The notes under the pieces are model-generated. The model saw only the letters and a program-made list of their open reading frames with translations. It did not search any database and had not been told where the DNA came from. Position numbers and translations under genes: made by a program. A stretch of DNA of 40,515 nucleotides from Flavobacteriales bacterium (GTDB lineage Bacteria > Bacteroidota > Bacteroidia > Flavobacteriales_D > Sanyastnellaceae): the NCBI GenBank assembly GCA_029242765.1, contig JAQWTJ010000050.1:1-40515 (forward strand), given 5' to 3'. Positions 8,241 through 15,965 of this stretch are shown one piece after another (within the stretch, counting starts at the first letter, position 1; each line of letters starts with the position of its first letter).

Positions 8241-9257
8241 GTGCATCCGCTGACGATTTCACTGTGCACATGGTACGCGAAATGCAGACGCGACTTGCCC
8301 TGGAGAAAAACCCGTGACCCTTACCCTATATGGCTTTCTGAGGTGATTCTTCAACAAACACGGGTCGATCAAGGCTTGGCATATTGGGAGCGTTTTCTCG
8401 AGGAGTTTCCCCGTGTTGAGGACCTGGCCCGCGCCGATTCGGAGCGCGTCATGAAATTGTGGCAAGGGTTGGGCTATTACTCAAGGGCGCGAAATGTGCA
8501 CAAGGCGGCCCAAGCCGTCGCGGCAGCCGGCGGCCGCTTTCCAAGTTGCGCATCCGAACTGTGCGACCTGCCCGGCGTCGGGCCGTATACGGCCGCCGCC
8601 GTCGCTAGCATCTGCTACAACGAGCCCGTGGCCGCCGTCGACGGGAACGTCATCCGCGTGGTTTCCCGCCTTTTAGACTTGGAGTTGCCGGTGGATCGTG
8701 CCCCGGGACGTGGCGCCATTGAAGGACTGGCTCAAGCCATGGTTGACCGCAACGACCCCGGCACGAGCAACCAAGCCATGATGGAACTCGGCGCGATGGT
8801 CTGCTCGCCAAAGGCTCCCAAGTGCTCCGATTGCCCTGTTGCTTCTGGCTGTTTGGCCGCAGCACGTGGCACGGCCCTAGAGCGACCGGTCAAGCACACG
8901 CGAACCCGCGTAGAAAACGTCCACTTCACCTTCGCGCTCCACCTTCACCCGAGCGGTGACCAAGTGTGGATGGAGCGTCGACCGGCGGGCGGCATCTGGG
9001 GCGAGCTGTGGTCCTTGCCCTTCACTGAAACACCCGACGAGCCCCAAAAAAATGGACTCGAGGCAAAGTCGTGGGGGCCCTTCAAGCACGAGCTGAGTCA
9101 CCGGCGCATCACAGCCAGTTGCCACTTATCTGAGCAAGGTGTTGAAGGGGCGTCCGGGAGGTGGGTCGACTTCGAAGACGTGGGTGAATACGCCTTGCAT
9201 CGACTGATGGAACGGATGTGGGAACAAATTGGACCTGAAATCGCGGGCAAGCGGTAA
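8241..9257 (+). CDS. mutY: A/G-specific adenine DNA glycosylase MutY
   Basis: Removes adenine mispaired with 8-oxoguanine. Visible are the catalytic Glu in WLSEVILQQTRVDQG, the helix-hairpin-helix LPGVGPYTAAAVASI with the catalytic Asp in AAVDGNVIRVVSRL, and the iron-sulfur loop CSPKAPKCSDCPVASGC (C-x6-C-x2-C-x5-C). A NUDIX-like C-terminal domain follows, with MERRPAGGIWGELWSLPF. The open frame extends upstream to a TTG at 8127, but I prefer the GTG at 8241: it gives 338 residues and places the conserved WY...RDLPWR the usual dozen residues from the start. No in-frame ATG exists upstream. It is the first gene of a run mutY, ssb, gldE, gldD, coaX typical of Flavobacteriia. Confidence 0.95.
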   Translation: MHPLTISLCTWYAKCRRDLPWRKTRDPYPIWLSEVILQQTRVDQGLAYWERFLEEFPRVEDLARADSERVMKLWQGLGYYSRARNVHKAAQAVAAAGGRFPSCASELCDLPGVGPYTAAAVASICYNEPVAAVDGNVIRVVSRLLDLELPVDRAPGRGAIEGLAQAMVDRNDPGTSNQAMMELGAMVCSPKAPKCSDCPVASGCLAAARGTALERPVKHTRTRVENVHFTFALHLHPSGDQVWMERRPAGGIWGELWSLPFTETPDEPQKNGLEAKSWGPFKHELSHRRITASCHLSEQGVEGASGRWVDFEDVGEYALHRLMERMWEQIGPEIAGKR

Positions 9258-9266
9258 ATTCGCACG

Positions 9267-9674
9267 ATGGCCAGCGTCAACAAAGTGACCCTTCTCGGGC
9301 ATGTCGGGCAAGACCCCAGCATCCGCTATTTGGAAAGTGGCGTAGCCATGTGCAGCCTTCGAATGGCCACTTCTGAAACGATGACGGACAGCAAAACGGG
9401 TGAACGAAAATCACGGACCGAGTGGCACAATGTGACGCTCTGGCGGCAAAGCGCTGAGTTCGCTGACAAGTATGTAAAGACGGGCGCTTTGGTCTACATA
9501 GAAGGACAGCTTCGCACGCGAACTTGGCAGGACAAGCAGGGCATCCAGCACAAATCGACCGAAATCATCAGCGATCATTTGCAGCTGCTCGACCGCAAGT
9601 CAGACGAAGCCGCGAAGCCGAGCACCGGACCCGTCCCGGGCGAAGCCGACGACATCAAAGACCTTCCCTTTTGA
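9267..9674 (+). CDS. ssb: Single-stranded DNA-binding protein
   Basis: Binds single-stranded DNA in replication and repair. The 135-residue protein opens with MASVNKVTLLGHVGQDPSIR, has the OB-fold core with EWHNVTLWRQSAEFADKYVKTG and VYIEGQLRTRTWQDKQG, and ends in a short flexible linker and the acidic tip DDIKDLPF, which recruits partner proteins. It lies ten bases after mutY, and its TGA overlaps the ATG of the gldE part by one base (TGATG), suggesting translational coupling. Confidence 0.97.
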   Translation: MASVNKVTLLGHVGQDPSIRYLESGVAMCSLRMATSETMTDSKTGERKSRTEWHNVTLWRQSAEFADKYVKTGALVYIEGQLRTRTWQDKQGIQHKSTEIISDHLQLLDRKSDEAAKPSTGPVPGEADDIKDLPF

Positions 9675-11560
9675 TGGGCCTAGCACTTTCTGTTGTTTTT
9701 GCGTTTTCAGCCGCGTGGTGGTGGGCCAGCGGGAGCATTGTGGTGCTCCTCGGCATAAGCGCCGCCGTCTCCGGTTCGGAAATCGCGTTTTTCTCACTCA
9801 AACCTCAAGACCGATTGGACTTGAAGGAGAGCGATGACAAGAACGCCTTACTCGCCATCGATCTGCTGACCCAGCCGGATCCGCAGCGTGCACCGAGGCA
9901 ACTTTTGGCCACCATCTTGGTGCTGAACAACGCTGTCAACATTGTCATCATCCTGATTTCCACTGTGGTGATGCGCAGCGCATTCCCACCAGGAATACTG
10001 AGCGCCACATGGGAATGGGTGGTTCACATTTTTTCCGTCACCTTTCTAATTGTGCTCTTCGGCGAAGTGATTCCGAAAATCTACGCCTCGCGCAACAGCT
10101 TGAAACTTGCCACCCGCATGGCGCGGCCCTTGAGTATTGCTCAGCGACTGTTGATTCCTGTGGCCCGGCCCATGGTGTCCTTTACTGCACAAATTGATCG
10201 CCGCCTTTCACGATTTCGTAAGGACGAAGTATCGGTTGCAGATTTGGAGCACGCATTGGAATTGACAGATTCGGGGGAAAGAACCGAGGACGAGAAGCGC
10301 ATTTTAACCGGTATTGTCAGCTTTGGAAAGAAGGATGTCAAACAAATCATGACCCCGCGGGTGGACGTGACGGCCTTCGCTATCGACACGCCTTGGGAGC
10401 AGCTCCTGCCTAAACTTGTCGCCTCCGGACACAGCCGTGTACCTGTGTACAGCAGCAGCTTTGACGAAATCGAAGGGGTGCTGTACATCAAGGATTTAAC
10501 TGGCGTGCGCAAAGCCCCGGACGCGGACTGGAACGCGCTGGTGCGCAAACCCTTTTTCGTGACGGAAAACATGAAGATTGACGACCTCCTTCGTGATTTT
10601 CAAAACCGTAAAGTTCACCTGGCAGTGGTGGTCGATGAGTACGGCGGGACGAGCGGGATCGTCACCTTGGAAGACGTCATTGAGGAGATCGTAGGGGAAA
10701 TTTCTGACGAATTCGACCAAGAACAAGTCCAATACAGCCGGGTCAGCAATAAGGTCTGCATATTCCAAGGCAAGACCATGCTAGTAGACATGTACCGCAT
10801 TCTAAATGTGGACGGCGAGGCGATGGAGGCGGCCAAGGGCGAGAGCGATTCCATCGGGGGCTTCATGGTTGAACAGGCAGGCAAGATGCTCGAGCCTGGC
10901 GATGGGCTCGAGTTTTCCGACTTGAAGTTCACTGTGGAGGCCGCAGATCGTCGCCGAATTTCACAGGTTCGCATTGAAAAGCTGGCGCTGTTCATCGCAC
11001 TCTTGGTTGGGCTGGCGGGATGCCGAGAAGTGCCTATCCCGCGGCCTCAAGGGTTCTTCCGCATCGAGCTGCACGACACCACATTTGCGGCCCAAGAAGT
11101 GGGCTGCGGACTGCGCCTGGACCGGTCGACTTCAGCCGGCTCGATACTGCGGCTGGAAAGCCCCGCTGACTCGTGCTGGTTCGATTTGGTCTACCCCGCT
11201 TATGATGCGCGCATCCACTGCACGTATGCGCAAACTGACGAATTGAACCGCCGGGTGGATGACGCCTTTCGTCTCGCCTATGAACACGAGGTGCGGGCTG
11301 ATGCAATTGGAACGCGTCAATTTTCTCGTCCCGACGGAAGCACAGGCGTCACATTTCATCTTGCGGGCGACGCGGCCAGCTCTTTGCAATTCGTGTTGAC
11401 CGACGGCAAAGACAAATTTTTGCGCGGCGCGCTCTATTTCAACCGGACGGCCAATGGAGATTCAACCCAGCCCGTCACCGACCGCATCGCCTACGACGTG
11501 CAACGGCTGATGGAAAGTGTGCATTGGCCTACATACGAACTTCCAGACGGACCGTTATGA
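9674..11560 (+). CDS. gldE-gldD: GldE-GldD in-frame fusion: CNNM/CBS/CorC membrane protein joined to the gliding lipoprotein GldD
   Basis: One uninterrupted frame of 628 residues encodes two gliding proteins normally made from adjacent genes. Residues 1-433 are GldE: a CNNM/DUF21 membrane domain (SGSEIAFFSLK near residue 36), two CBS domains and a CorC/HlyC domain (VVDEYGGTSGIVTLEDVIEE near residue 318). Residues 434-628 are GldD: IEKLALFIALLVGLAGC (434-450) has the form of a lipoprotein signal with lipobox LAGC, then the GldD-like start PRPQGFFRIEL. GldD is a gliding and type IX secretion lipoprotein in Flavobacterium. No stop and no ATG, GTG or TTG lies in frame at the junction, only ATT at 10973 and CTG at 10982. 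Possible explanations are a true fusion, a precursor cut by lipoprotein signal peptidase, a rare ATT start, or a paired sequencing error. The ATG at 9674 fits the GldE N-terminus; the stop overlaps coaX (ATGA). Confidence 0.88.
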   Translation: MGLALSVVFAFSAAWWWASGSIVVLLGISAAVSGSEIAFFSLKPQDRLDLKESDDKNALLAIDLLTQPDPQRAPRQLLATILVLNNAVNIVIILISTVVMRSAFPPGILSATWEWVVHIFSVTFLIVLFGEVIPKIYASRNSLKLATRMARPLSIAQRLLIPVARPMVSFTAQIDRRLSRFRKDEVSVADLEHALELTDSGERTEDEKRILTGIVSFGKKDVKQIMTPRVDVTAFAIDTPWEQLLPKLVASGHSRVPVYSSSFDEIEGVLYIKDLTGVRKAPDADWNALVRKPFFVTENMKIDDLLRDFQNRKVHLAVVVDEYGGTSGIVTLEDVIEEIVGEISDEFDQEQVQYSRVSNKVCIFQGKTMLVDMYRILNVDGEAMEAAKGESDSIGGFMVEQAGKMLEPGDGLEFSDLKFTVEAADRRRISQVRIEKLALFIALLVGLAGCREVPIPRPQGFFRIELHDTTFAAQEVGCGLRLDRSTSAGSILRLESPADSCWFDLVYPAYDARIHCTYAQTDELNRRVDDAFRLAYEHEVRADAIGTRQFSRPDGSTGVTFHLAGDAASSLQFVLTDGKDKFLRGALYFNRTANGDSTQPVTDRIAYDVQRLMESVHWPTYELPDGPL

Positions 11561-12321
11561 GCGATCAACAGGTTGTTTGTTGGGCCATCGACCCGGGCCA
11601 TACGCGTTTGAAGCTCGCCGCCTTCTCGGCCGAGGCATCCCCAGAAGATGAGCCCTTATGCAGTGGGGCATGGTCATGGGACGCGCTTGCCCAACAACCG
11701 GCCCCTTGGAAGACGTGGCCTGAGCCTTCGAACATATACACCCTCGATCGCACGGGCGCTCGAGTGCGACTGGGGGCATTGGAATGGCCCTGCGAAATCA
11801 CTTGCATTGGCCCCGAAGCCACAGCTCATTTGCATTGCGACTATACTGAAGGCTCCCCAGGAATGGACCGCTGGGCCAATATGGCCGCCTGCCATGCCCA
11901 AAGCCCTGAAGGTGCGAACATCATCATCGACGCCGGCACCTGCACAACGATTGACTTGAGAGTCGGCTCACGATTTCTCGGCGGAGCCATCCTTCCCGGA
12001 TTACAGATGCGCGCTCAGGCCATGGCCTCCGACACCGACACTCTGCCCGCATTGGATTTTACATCAGCAATGCGTCCCCACTTTCCAGGGCGCAGTACGA
12101 AAGAAAGTTTGGCCGCCGGTGTGGTCTGCGGAGCGGTGGCCGAATGCGCCGGTCTTGCGCGCCAATTGTTGGAAAAATCCCCCGATGCAAGAATAATTGT
12201 GACAGGAGGATGCGCTCAATATTTTGATAGCGTCGATGGATTGATGACTTTCGCGGATTCATTATTGACCCTCAAAGGGGTGTCGGCCTTGGCCGCTCAT
12301 CTCAGCGACGCATCACACTGA
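11557..12321 (+). CDS. coaX: Type III pantothenate kinase
   Basis: Catalyses ATP-dependent phosphorylation of pantothenate, the first step of coenzyme A synthesis. The 254-residue protein belongs to the ASKHA-fold CoaX type: an N-terminal phosphate loop of the DxGNTxxK kind (here AIDPGHTRLKLAAF), GMDRWANMAACHA, the central IDAGTCTTIDL, GGAILPGLQMRAQAM and a late IIVTGGCAQYF. The His-for-Asn change in the first motif is a small departure. The ATG at 11557 overlaps the gldE-gldD stop by four bases. The open frame reaches further upstream to 11524, but that extra part lies within gldD and lacks family similarity. Confidence 0.93.
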   Translation: MSDQQVVCWAIDPGHTRLKLAAFSAEASPEDEPLCSGAWSWDALAQQPAPWKTWPEPSNIYTLDRTGARVRLGALEWPCEITCIGPEATAHLHCDYTEGSPGMDRWANMAACHAQSPEGANIIIDAGTCTTIDLRVGSRFLGGAILPGLQMRAQAMASDTDTLPALDFTSAMRPHFPGRSTKESLAAGVVCGAVAECAGLARQLLEKSPDARIIVTGGCAQYFDSVDGLMTFADSLLTLKGVSALAAHLSDASH

Positions 12322-12323
12322 CC

Positions 12324-13727
12324 GTGAAATCACTCATTTTCACTACCTTAGCACTGATTTTGACCTGCAGTTTTGCTGCCGGACAAACCTCATTGTCCCC
12401 CTATTCACGTTTTGCATTCGGTGATTTTATCGCGCCGGGGGGTGCGGCTCAGTTGGGCATTGGCGGATTGGGCGCCGCCTGGATCGACCGTTCTTCCATC
12501 AATGCTGCCAATCCAGCAGCGGCCTCCTTCCTGCATCGCACCTCCTTCCAAAGCGGTTTAGGTGTGCACAGTTTGAAACTCGCCGAAGGCTCCTCAACGG
12601 GCAGTGGCCAATTCGGAGGTTTGGACGCTGTCAGCCTGGTACTCAAGAAACGTGGCGGCCGGGGGGCTTTTCAATTCGGAGTTCGCCCGCTTTCAGGCAG
12701 CGGTTACGCAATCACCGACAAGTTTGAGCAGGACGGCATCGGCGAGGTGGAAATCAGCTACACCGGTAAAGGCGGCCTCAGCGCCGCTCACGCCGGCTGG
12801 AGCTACCGTTGGGATGGGCAACGCTGGAGGTCACTTGGCACTGCATCCGGGACAGCCATCGATAGCGTCCGCGTGGTTGCACACGGCACAGCTCTGGGCG
12901 TACACGTGCAGCAGATCTTCGGTGACTTGGCGCAAACCCGATTTGCCGACATCATTGACCCCGGCTATCTCGACACCCAAGTGAAGCGTTCGGCATTGCA
13001 CCGTGGCATTGGGCTCAAGCTCGGATTTATGCACGAGCGCCTGATTAGCGCGACGTACGACCAAGATCGAAAACTTCGGTCCAGCACCCTTTTACGTATA
13101 GGCGCCACCGCTTCCCCCAGCTTTGGCCTAACGGTCGAAGAATCCATCGAACGGACCACCGCCCAAAACCTCAGTGGCGTGATCACCCAAATCGACTCAG
13201 TCGAAGTAACCTCCTCAGTGAGCACTGCGGACTTTCCACTCACCTGGACGGTTGGCTTCATTCTTGAGCGGAGCACGGCAAGCGGCCGGCGCCTAGAGCT
13301 CGGTCTCGAACTTGGGCTCGCCGATTGGACCGCGAACAACACCAGCAATCCAGATTTACTTGACCCCGGCGTGCATTTTGCTGAGGCCTCCCACCGGGCC
13401 ATCGGTTTTTCCTACACCCCACGGAACGTAGAAGACAGCAGAAGCCTGCTAGAACGCTCCACCTACCGCGCGGGCTACCGACAGTCTTCGGGCTACCTCA
13501 CATTCGATCAACACCGGGCCCTGCGAAAAGTCCTTTCGCTTGGGCTCACGGCCCCCATGCTTGGCTCACGGTCAGGTTCTCAGTTTCACTTTGGCATCGA
13601 TTTTGGAGAACGACTCATAGAAGGCGACTCCGAAGCGCTCCGCGAAAGCATAACCACTCTACGATTCGGCGTCTCCCTCTCGCCCTTCTTCAAGAATATT
13701 TGGCTGGTTCCCCGCCGATACGACTGA
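12324..13727 (+). CDS. Predicted outer-membrane beta-barrel protein of unknown function
   Basis: A 467-residue exported protein. Residues 1-20 are a signal peptide ending CSFAAG, with Gln21 as predicted mature residue. The mature part begins with the Bacteroidota motif SLSPYSRFAFGDF, followed by a Gly- and Ala-rich opening resembling FadL- or PorV-like barrels, and many alternating amphipathic strands to the end (for example LRFGVSLSPFF). No enzyme motif is visible. Homologues with the SPYSR..G.GD start are often found next to coaX and lptC in Flavobacteriia, so a role in envelope biogenesis is possible, inferred from position only. It starts at GTG 12324, two bases after coaX. Confidence 0.75.
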   Translation: MKSLIFTTLALILTCSFAAGQTSLSPYSRFAFGDFIAPGGAAQLGIGGLGAAWIDRSSINAANPAAASFLHRTSFQSGLGVHSLKLAEGSSTGSGQFGGLDAVSLVLKKRGGRGAFQFGVRPLSGSGYAITDKFEQDGIGEVEISYTGKGGLSAAHAGWSYRWDGQRWRSLGTASGTAIDSVRVVAHGTALGVHVQQIFGDLAQTRFADIIDPGYLDTQVKRSALHRGIGLKLGFMHERLISATYDQDRKLRSSTLLRIGATASPSFGLTVEESIERTTAQNLSGVITQIDSVEVTSSVSTADFPLTWTVGFILERSTASGRRLELGLELGLADWTANNTSNPDLLDPGVHFAEASHRAIGFSYTPRNVEDSRSLLERSTYRAGYRQSSGYLTFDQHRALRKVLSLGLTAPMLGSRSGSQFHFGIDFGERLIEGDSEALRESITTLRFGVSLSPFFKNIWLVPRRYD

Positions 13728-13785
13728 CGACGAGCGACCGCCCTGAGAACGCATCAATCAATAGACCCGACTTATCACCAGCCCT

Positions 13786-15180
13786 ATGAACAGCCCTTTC
13801 AAGCTACTGGCCCTCGTCCTTCTAACAGGATCCGCTGCGATGATGGCCACAACGGCCGAAGCCCAGAACGAGAAATACGGCAGCACCCCCGAGCAGCAAC
13901 AATCCTGCAAGGAGGCCTTGAGCTTGTACTCGACCTACTACAAGCAAAAGAGTTACGACGACGCTTTGCCTTTTTGGAGATCGGCTTGTGCCACTTGCCC
14001 CGACGGCGTTAAACAGAGCCTGTACATGCACGGCGTGACCCTGTTGAAAGGTTTGCGTAAAGCGTCCTTGGCCGCCGAGCCTGTGGACTCCGTTCGCGTG
14101 ACTGAATTGAACGACAGCATTTTCATGCTTTACGACCGCCGTATGGAGTTTTACCCCTCGACAAAGACGAAGCCAAACAACGGATGCGATGTGCTGGTGC
14201 GCAAAGCCACCGATTGGCTTAAATTCTATAAAGAGGACCACGCCACGGCCAATGTTTGGTTCAAGGAGGCCATCGACTGCTTGGGCACCACAACACCGGC
14301 CAGCGCCTTGAGTTCGTACTACTTGACGCTGCACTACGCCAAACGCGATGCAGAAACCGAGGAGGAAAAATCAAAAGCAATCACGAGCATTCTTTCAGAT
14401 TATTTGATGATTCAAGGTTTTATCAATGACGGATTGAAAGCCGCCGAATCAGCTGGTGACGCGCGCGGTGAAAAGGGCTACATCTCAGCCAACAAGAACG
14501 TCAACCAGGTGTTTTTGAAAGTGGCCGAGTGCGAAGACATGGTGCCCTTGCTGGCAAGCAAAACAGCTGAAGCCCCTGACGATTTCGATTTGAAAGTCAA
14601 ATCACTCGCCCTGCTAGAAAACAGAAACTGCACCGACAACGATTTGTACTTGCCCCTTGCGCGCGCCGTGTACGACTCGCTCAAAACACCGAGCGCAGCA
14701 TTTGCAATCGGAAGATTGCTTTTGAAGGAGGGGGACTTCGTCACGGCCATTGTCTATTTGGAAGAAGCTGTAGAGAACAACCAAGACTCTACTTTACAGG
14801 CGAAATACGAGCTGAAGACAGGGCTTGTGGCTTCCAACTTGGGCCAAATTGACAAGGCGATGAGCTATGCAAAAAGCGTGCGGCGCAGCGAGCCTAAAAA
14901 CGGCCTGGCCTACTTGCTCATGGGCGACGTGATTGCAGCGTCTGCGAGCCGTTGCGAAGACGGTGCGATCGGCGGTCGCGCAGTATATTGGCTTGCGACA
15001 GATTACTACAACAAGGCAAAATCCGTGGATAACGAAGTGCAAGAAAAAGCGAACAAGAAGATCAGCGCCGTAAAAAAGCAATACCCTACGGTGGACGACT
15101 TGTTCACCTATGGCAAGAGCGAGGGCGATTTGTTTCACCTGAATTGCTTCGGAGAAAGCACCAAGATTCGAGCGCGTTAG
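13786..15180 (+). CDS. Periplasmic TPR-repeat protein
   Basis: A 464-residue exported helical-repeat protein. The signal peptide ends MMATTAEA with Gln27 predicted as mature N-terminus. Mature sequence has TPR-like helices throughout, most clearly near the C-terminal half (GDFVTAIVYLEEAVENN, LQAKYELKTGLVASNLGQIDK and GLAYLLMGDVIAA). Several Cys residues (CKEALSLY, CATCPDG, CLGTTT, CEDM, NCTDND) could form disulfides. Its function is unknown; the place between the barrel protein and lptC recurs in related genomes, which hints at outer-membrane assembly. It starts at ATG 13786, 58 bases after the preceding stop. Confidence 0.78.
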   Translation: MNSPFKLLALVLLTGSAAMMATTAEAQNEKYGSTPEQQQSCKEALSLYSTYYKQKSYDDALPFWRSACATCPDGVKQSLYMHGVTLLKGLRKASLAAEPVDSVRVTELNDSIFMLYDRRMEFYPSTKTKPNNGCDVLVRKATDWLKFYKEDHATANVWFKEAIDCLGTTTPASALSSYYLTLHYAKRDAETEEEKSKAITSILSDYLMIQGFINDGLKAAESAGDARGEKGYISANKNVNQVFLKVAECEDMVPLLASKTAEAPDDFDLKVKSLALLENRNCTDNDLYLPLARAVYDSLKTPSAAFAIGRLLLKEGDFVTAIVYLEEAVENNQDSTLQAKYELKTGLVASNLGQIDKAMSYAKSVRRSEPKNGLAYLLMGDVIAASASRCEDGAIGGRAVYWLATDYYNKAKSVDNEVQEKANKKISAVKKQYPTVDDLFTYGKSEGDLFHLNCFGESTKIRAR

Positions 15181-15213
15181 AATCCCTGTGAACTAAACTC
15201 CCCACCGGCCTCA

Positions 15214-15786
15214 ATGAAAAGCACCCTTGAACCCCTCATTTGGATTGGGCTTTGCGCCGGTCTCTTGACGGGGTGCCAGAACGATCTGGAAACGGTGCAT
15301 GACTTTGAAGACGCCAGTGATCACGCCAGCCAAGTGATGGAGGGCGTAGAAATCAAGTACACCGAACGCGGACAATTGACCCATAGTATGTCGGCTGGGC
15401 GCATGGACCGGCACGCCGTCATCAACGAGGCCCGCTCAAAAGAAACGGGACGGTGGCTGGTCACGGGTGGTTTCAGCTTGAGTTTGTACGACTCAGCTGG
15501 CACTACTTCTGCTGTTCTTCAGGCAAGCAAAGGTGACTTTTGGGAGGACAACGCCCATCTGACGGCTCGAGAAAACGTCGTGCTGACAAATCAACAGGGC
15601 GATCGATTGGAAACCGACTTGTTGTATTGGTCGAGCGATTCAGACCGAATTCACACACCCCGCCCCGTCCGTGTGCTCACGCAAGACGGCGTGATTGAGG
15701 GCACAGGTCTAGAAGCCGACAGCCGTTTCGACAGCTATCGTATTTTGGAGCCCACAGGCCGCCTTTATGTCAAAAAGCCCCAATGA
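15214..15786 (+). CDS. lptC: LPS export ABC transporter periplasmic protein LptC
   Basis: LptC passes lipopolysaccharide from the LptBFG transporter to LptA across the periplasm. The 190-residue protein has a short N-terminal hydrophobic segment ending LLTGC (Cys21), so it is probably a lipoprotein, as in many Bacteroidota LptC. It then carries the beta-jellyroll pattern of the family (VEIKYTERGQLTHSMSAGRM, ARENVVLTNQQGDRLETDLLYW and GTGLEADSRFDSYRI). It overlaps the next small gene by four bases (ATGA at 15783). No lptA, lptB or lptF lies in the window. Confidence 0.87.
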   Translation: MKSTLEPLIWIGLCAGLLTGCQNDLETVHDFEDASDHASQVMEGVEIKYTERGQLTHSMSAGRMDRHAVINEARSKETGRWLVTGGFSLSLYDSAGTTSAVLQASKGDFWEDNAHLTARENVVLTNQQGDRLETDLLYWSSDSDRIHTPRPVRVLTQDGVIEGTGLEADSRFDSYRILEPTGRLYVKKPQ

Positions 15787-15965
15787 ATATTCACCGCATC
15801 GTTGAGATCTTCTTTCTGGTCATTGCCATCGCCTCGTCGATTGCGGCCGTCCGTGAGATTGCGTTGTACGGCTGGGATGCTGGGCGCAATATGCTGTTCG
15901 TGCCGGCCATGGCCTTCGGTTGGTTTTACATGCGACGCACCGTGAGAAAGCGCCTGGCGAAATGA
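15783..15965 (+). CDS. Small two-helix membrane protein
   Basis: A 60-residue protein with two hydrophobic helices (about residues 8-24 and 36-50) and a very basic tail with MRRTVRKRLAK. Start and stop overlap the neighbouring genes by four bases each (ATGA with lptC and ATGA with the CNNM gene), which argues strongly that it is translated. Small unnamed proteins of this kind stand at the same place between lptC and a CNNM gene in related genomes. No function can be assigned; co-expression with lptC suggests an envelope role. Confidence 0.8.
   Translation: MNIHRIVEIFFLVIAIASSIAAVREIALYGWDAGRNMLFVPAMAFGWFYMRRTVRKRLAK

Noticed and set aside
9524-9673. Upstream extension of the gldE frame into ssb
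   Set aside because: The part before ATG 9674 lies in the ssb coding sequence in another frame and has no CNNM likeness; TGATG at 9672 gives a natural coupled start.
10974-11246. TTG-initiated frame overlapping the gldD part
   Set aside because: It is in a different frame from the lipoprotein signal, and its sequence (SWRCSSHSW...) does not resemble GldD.
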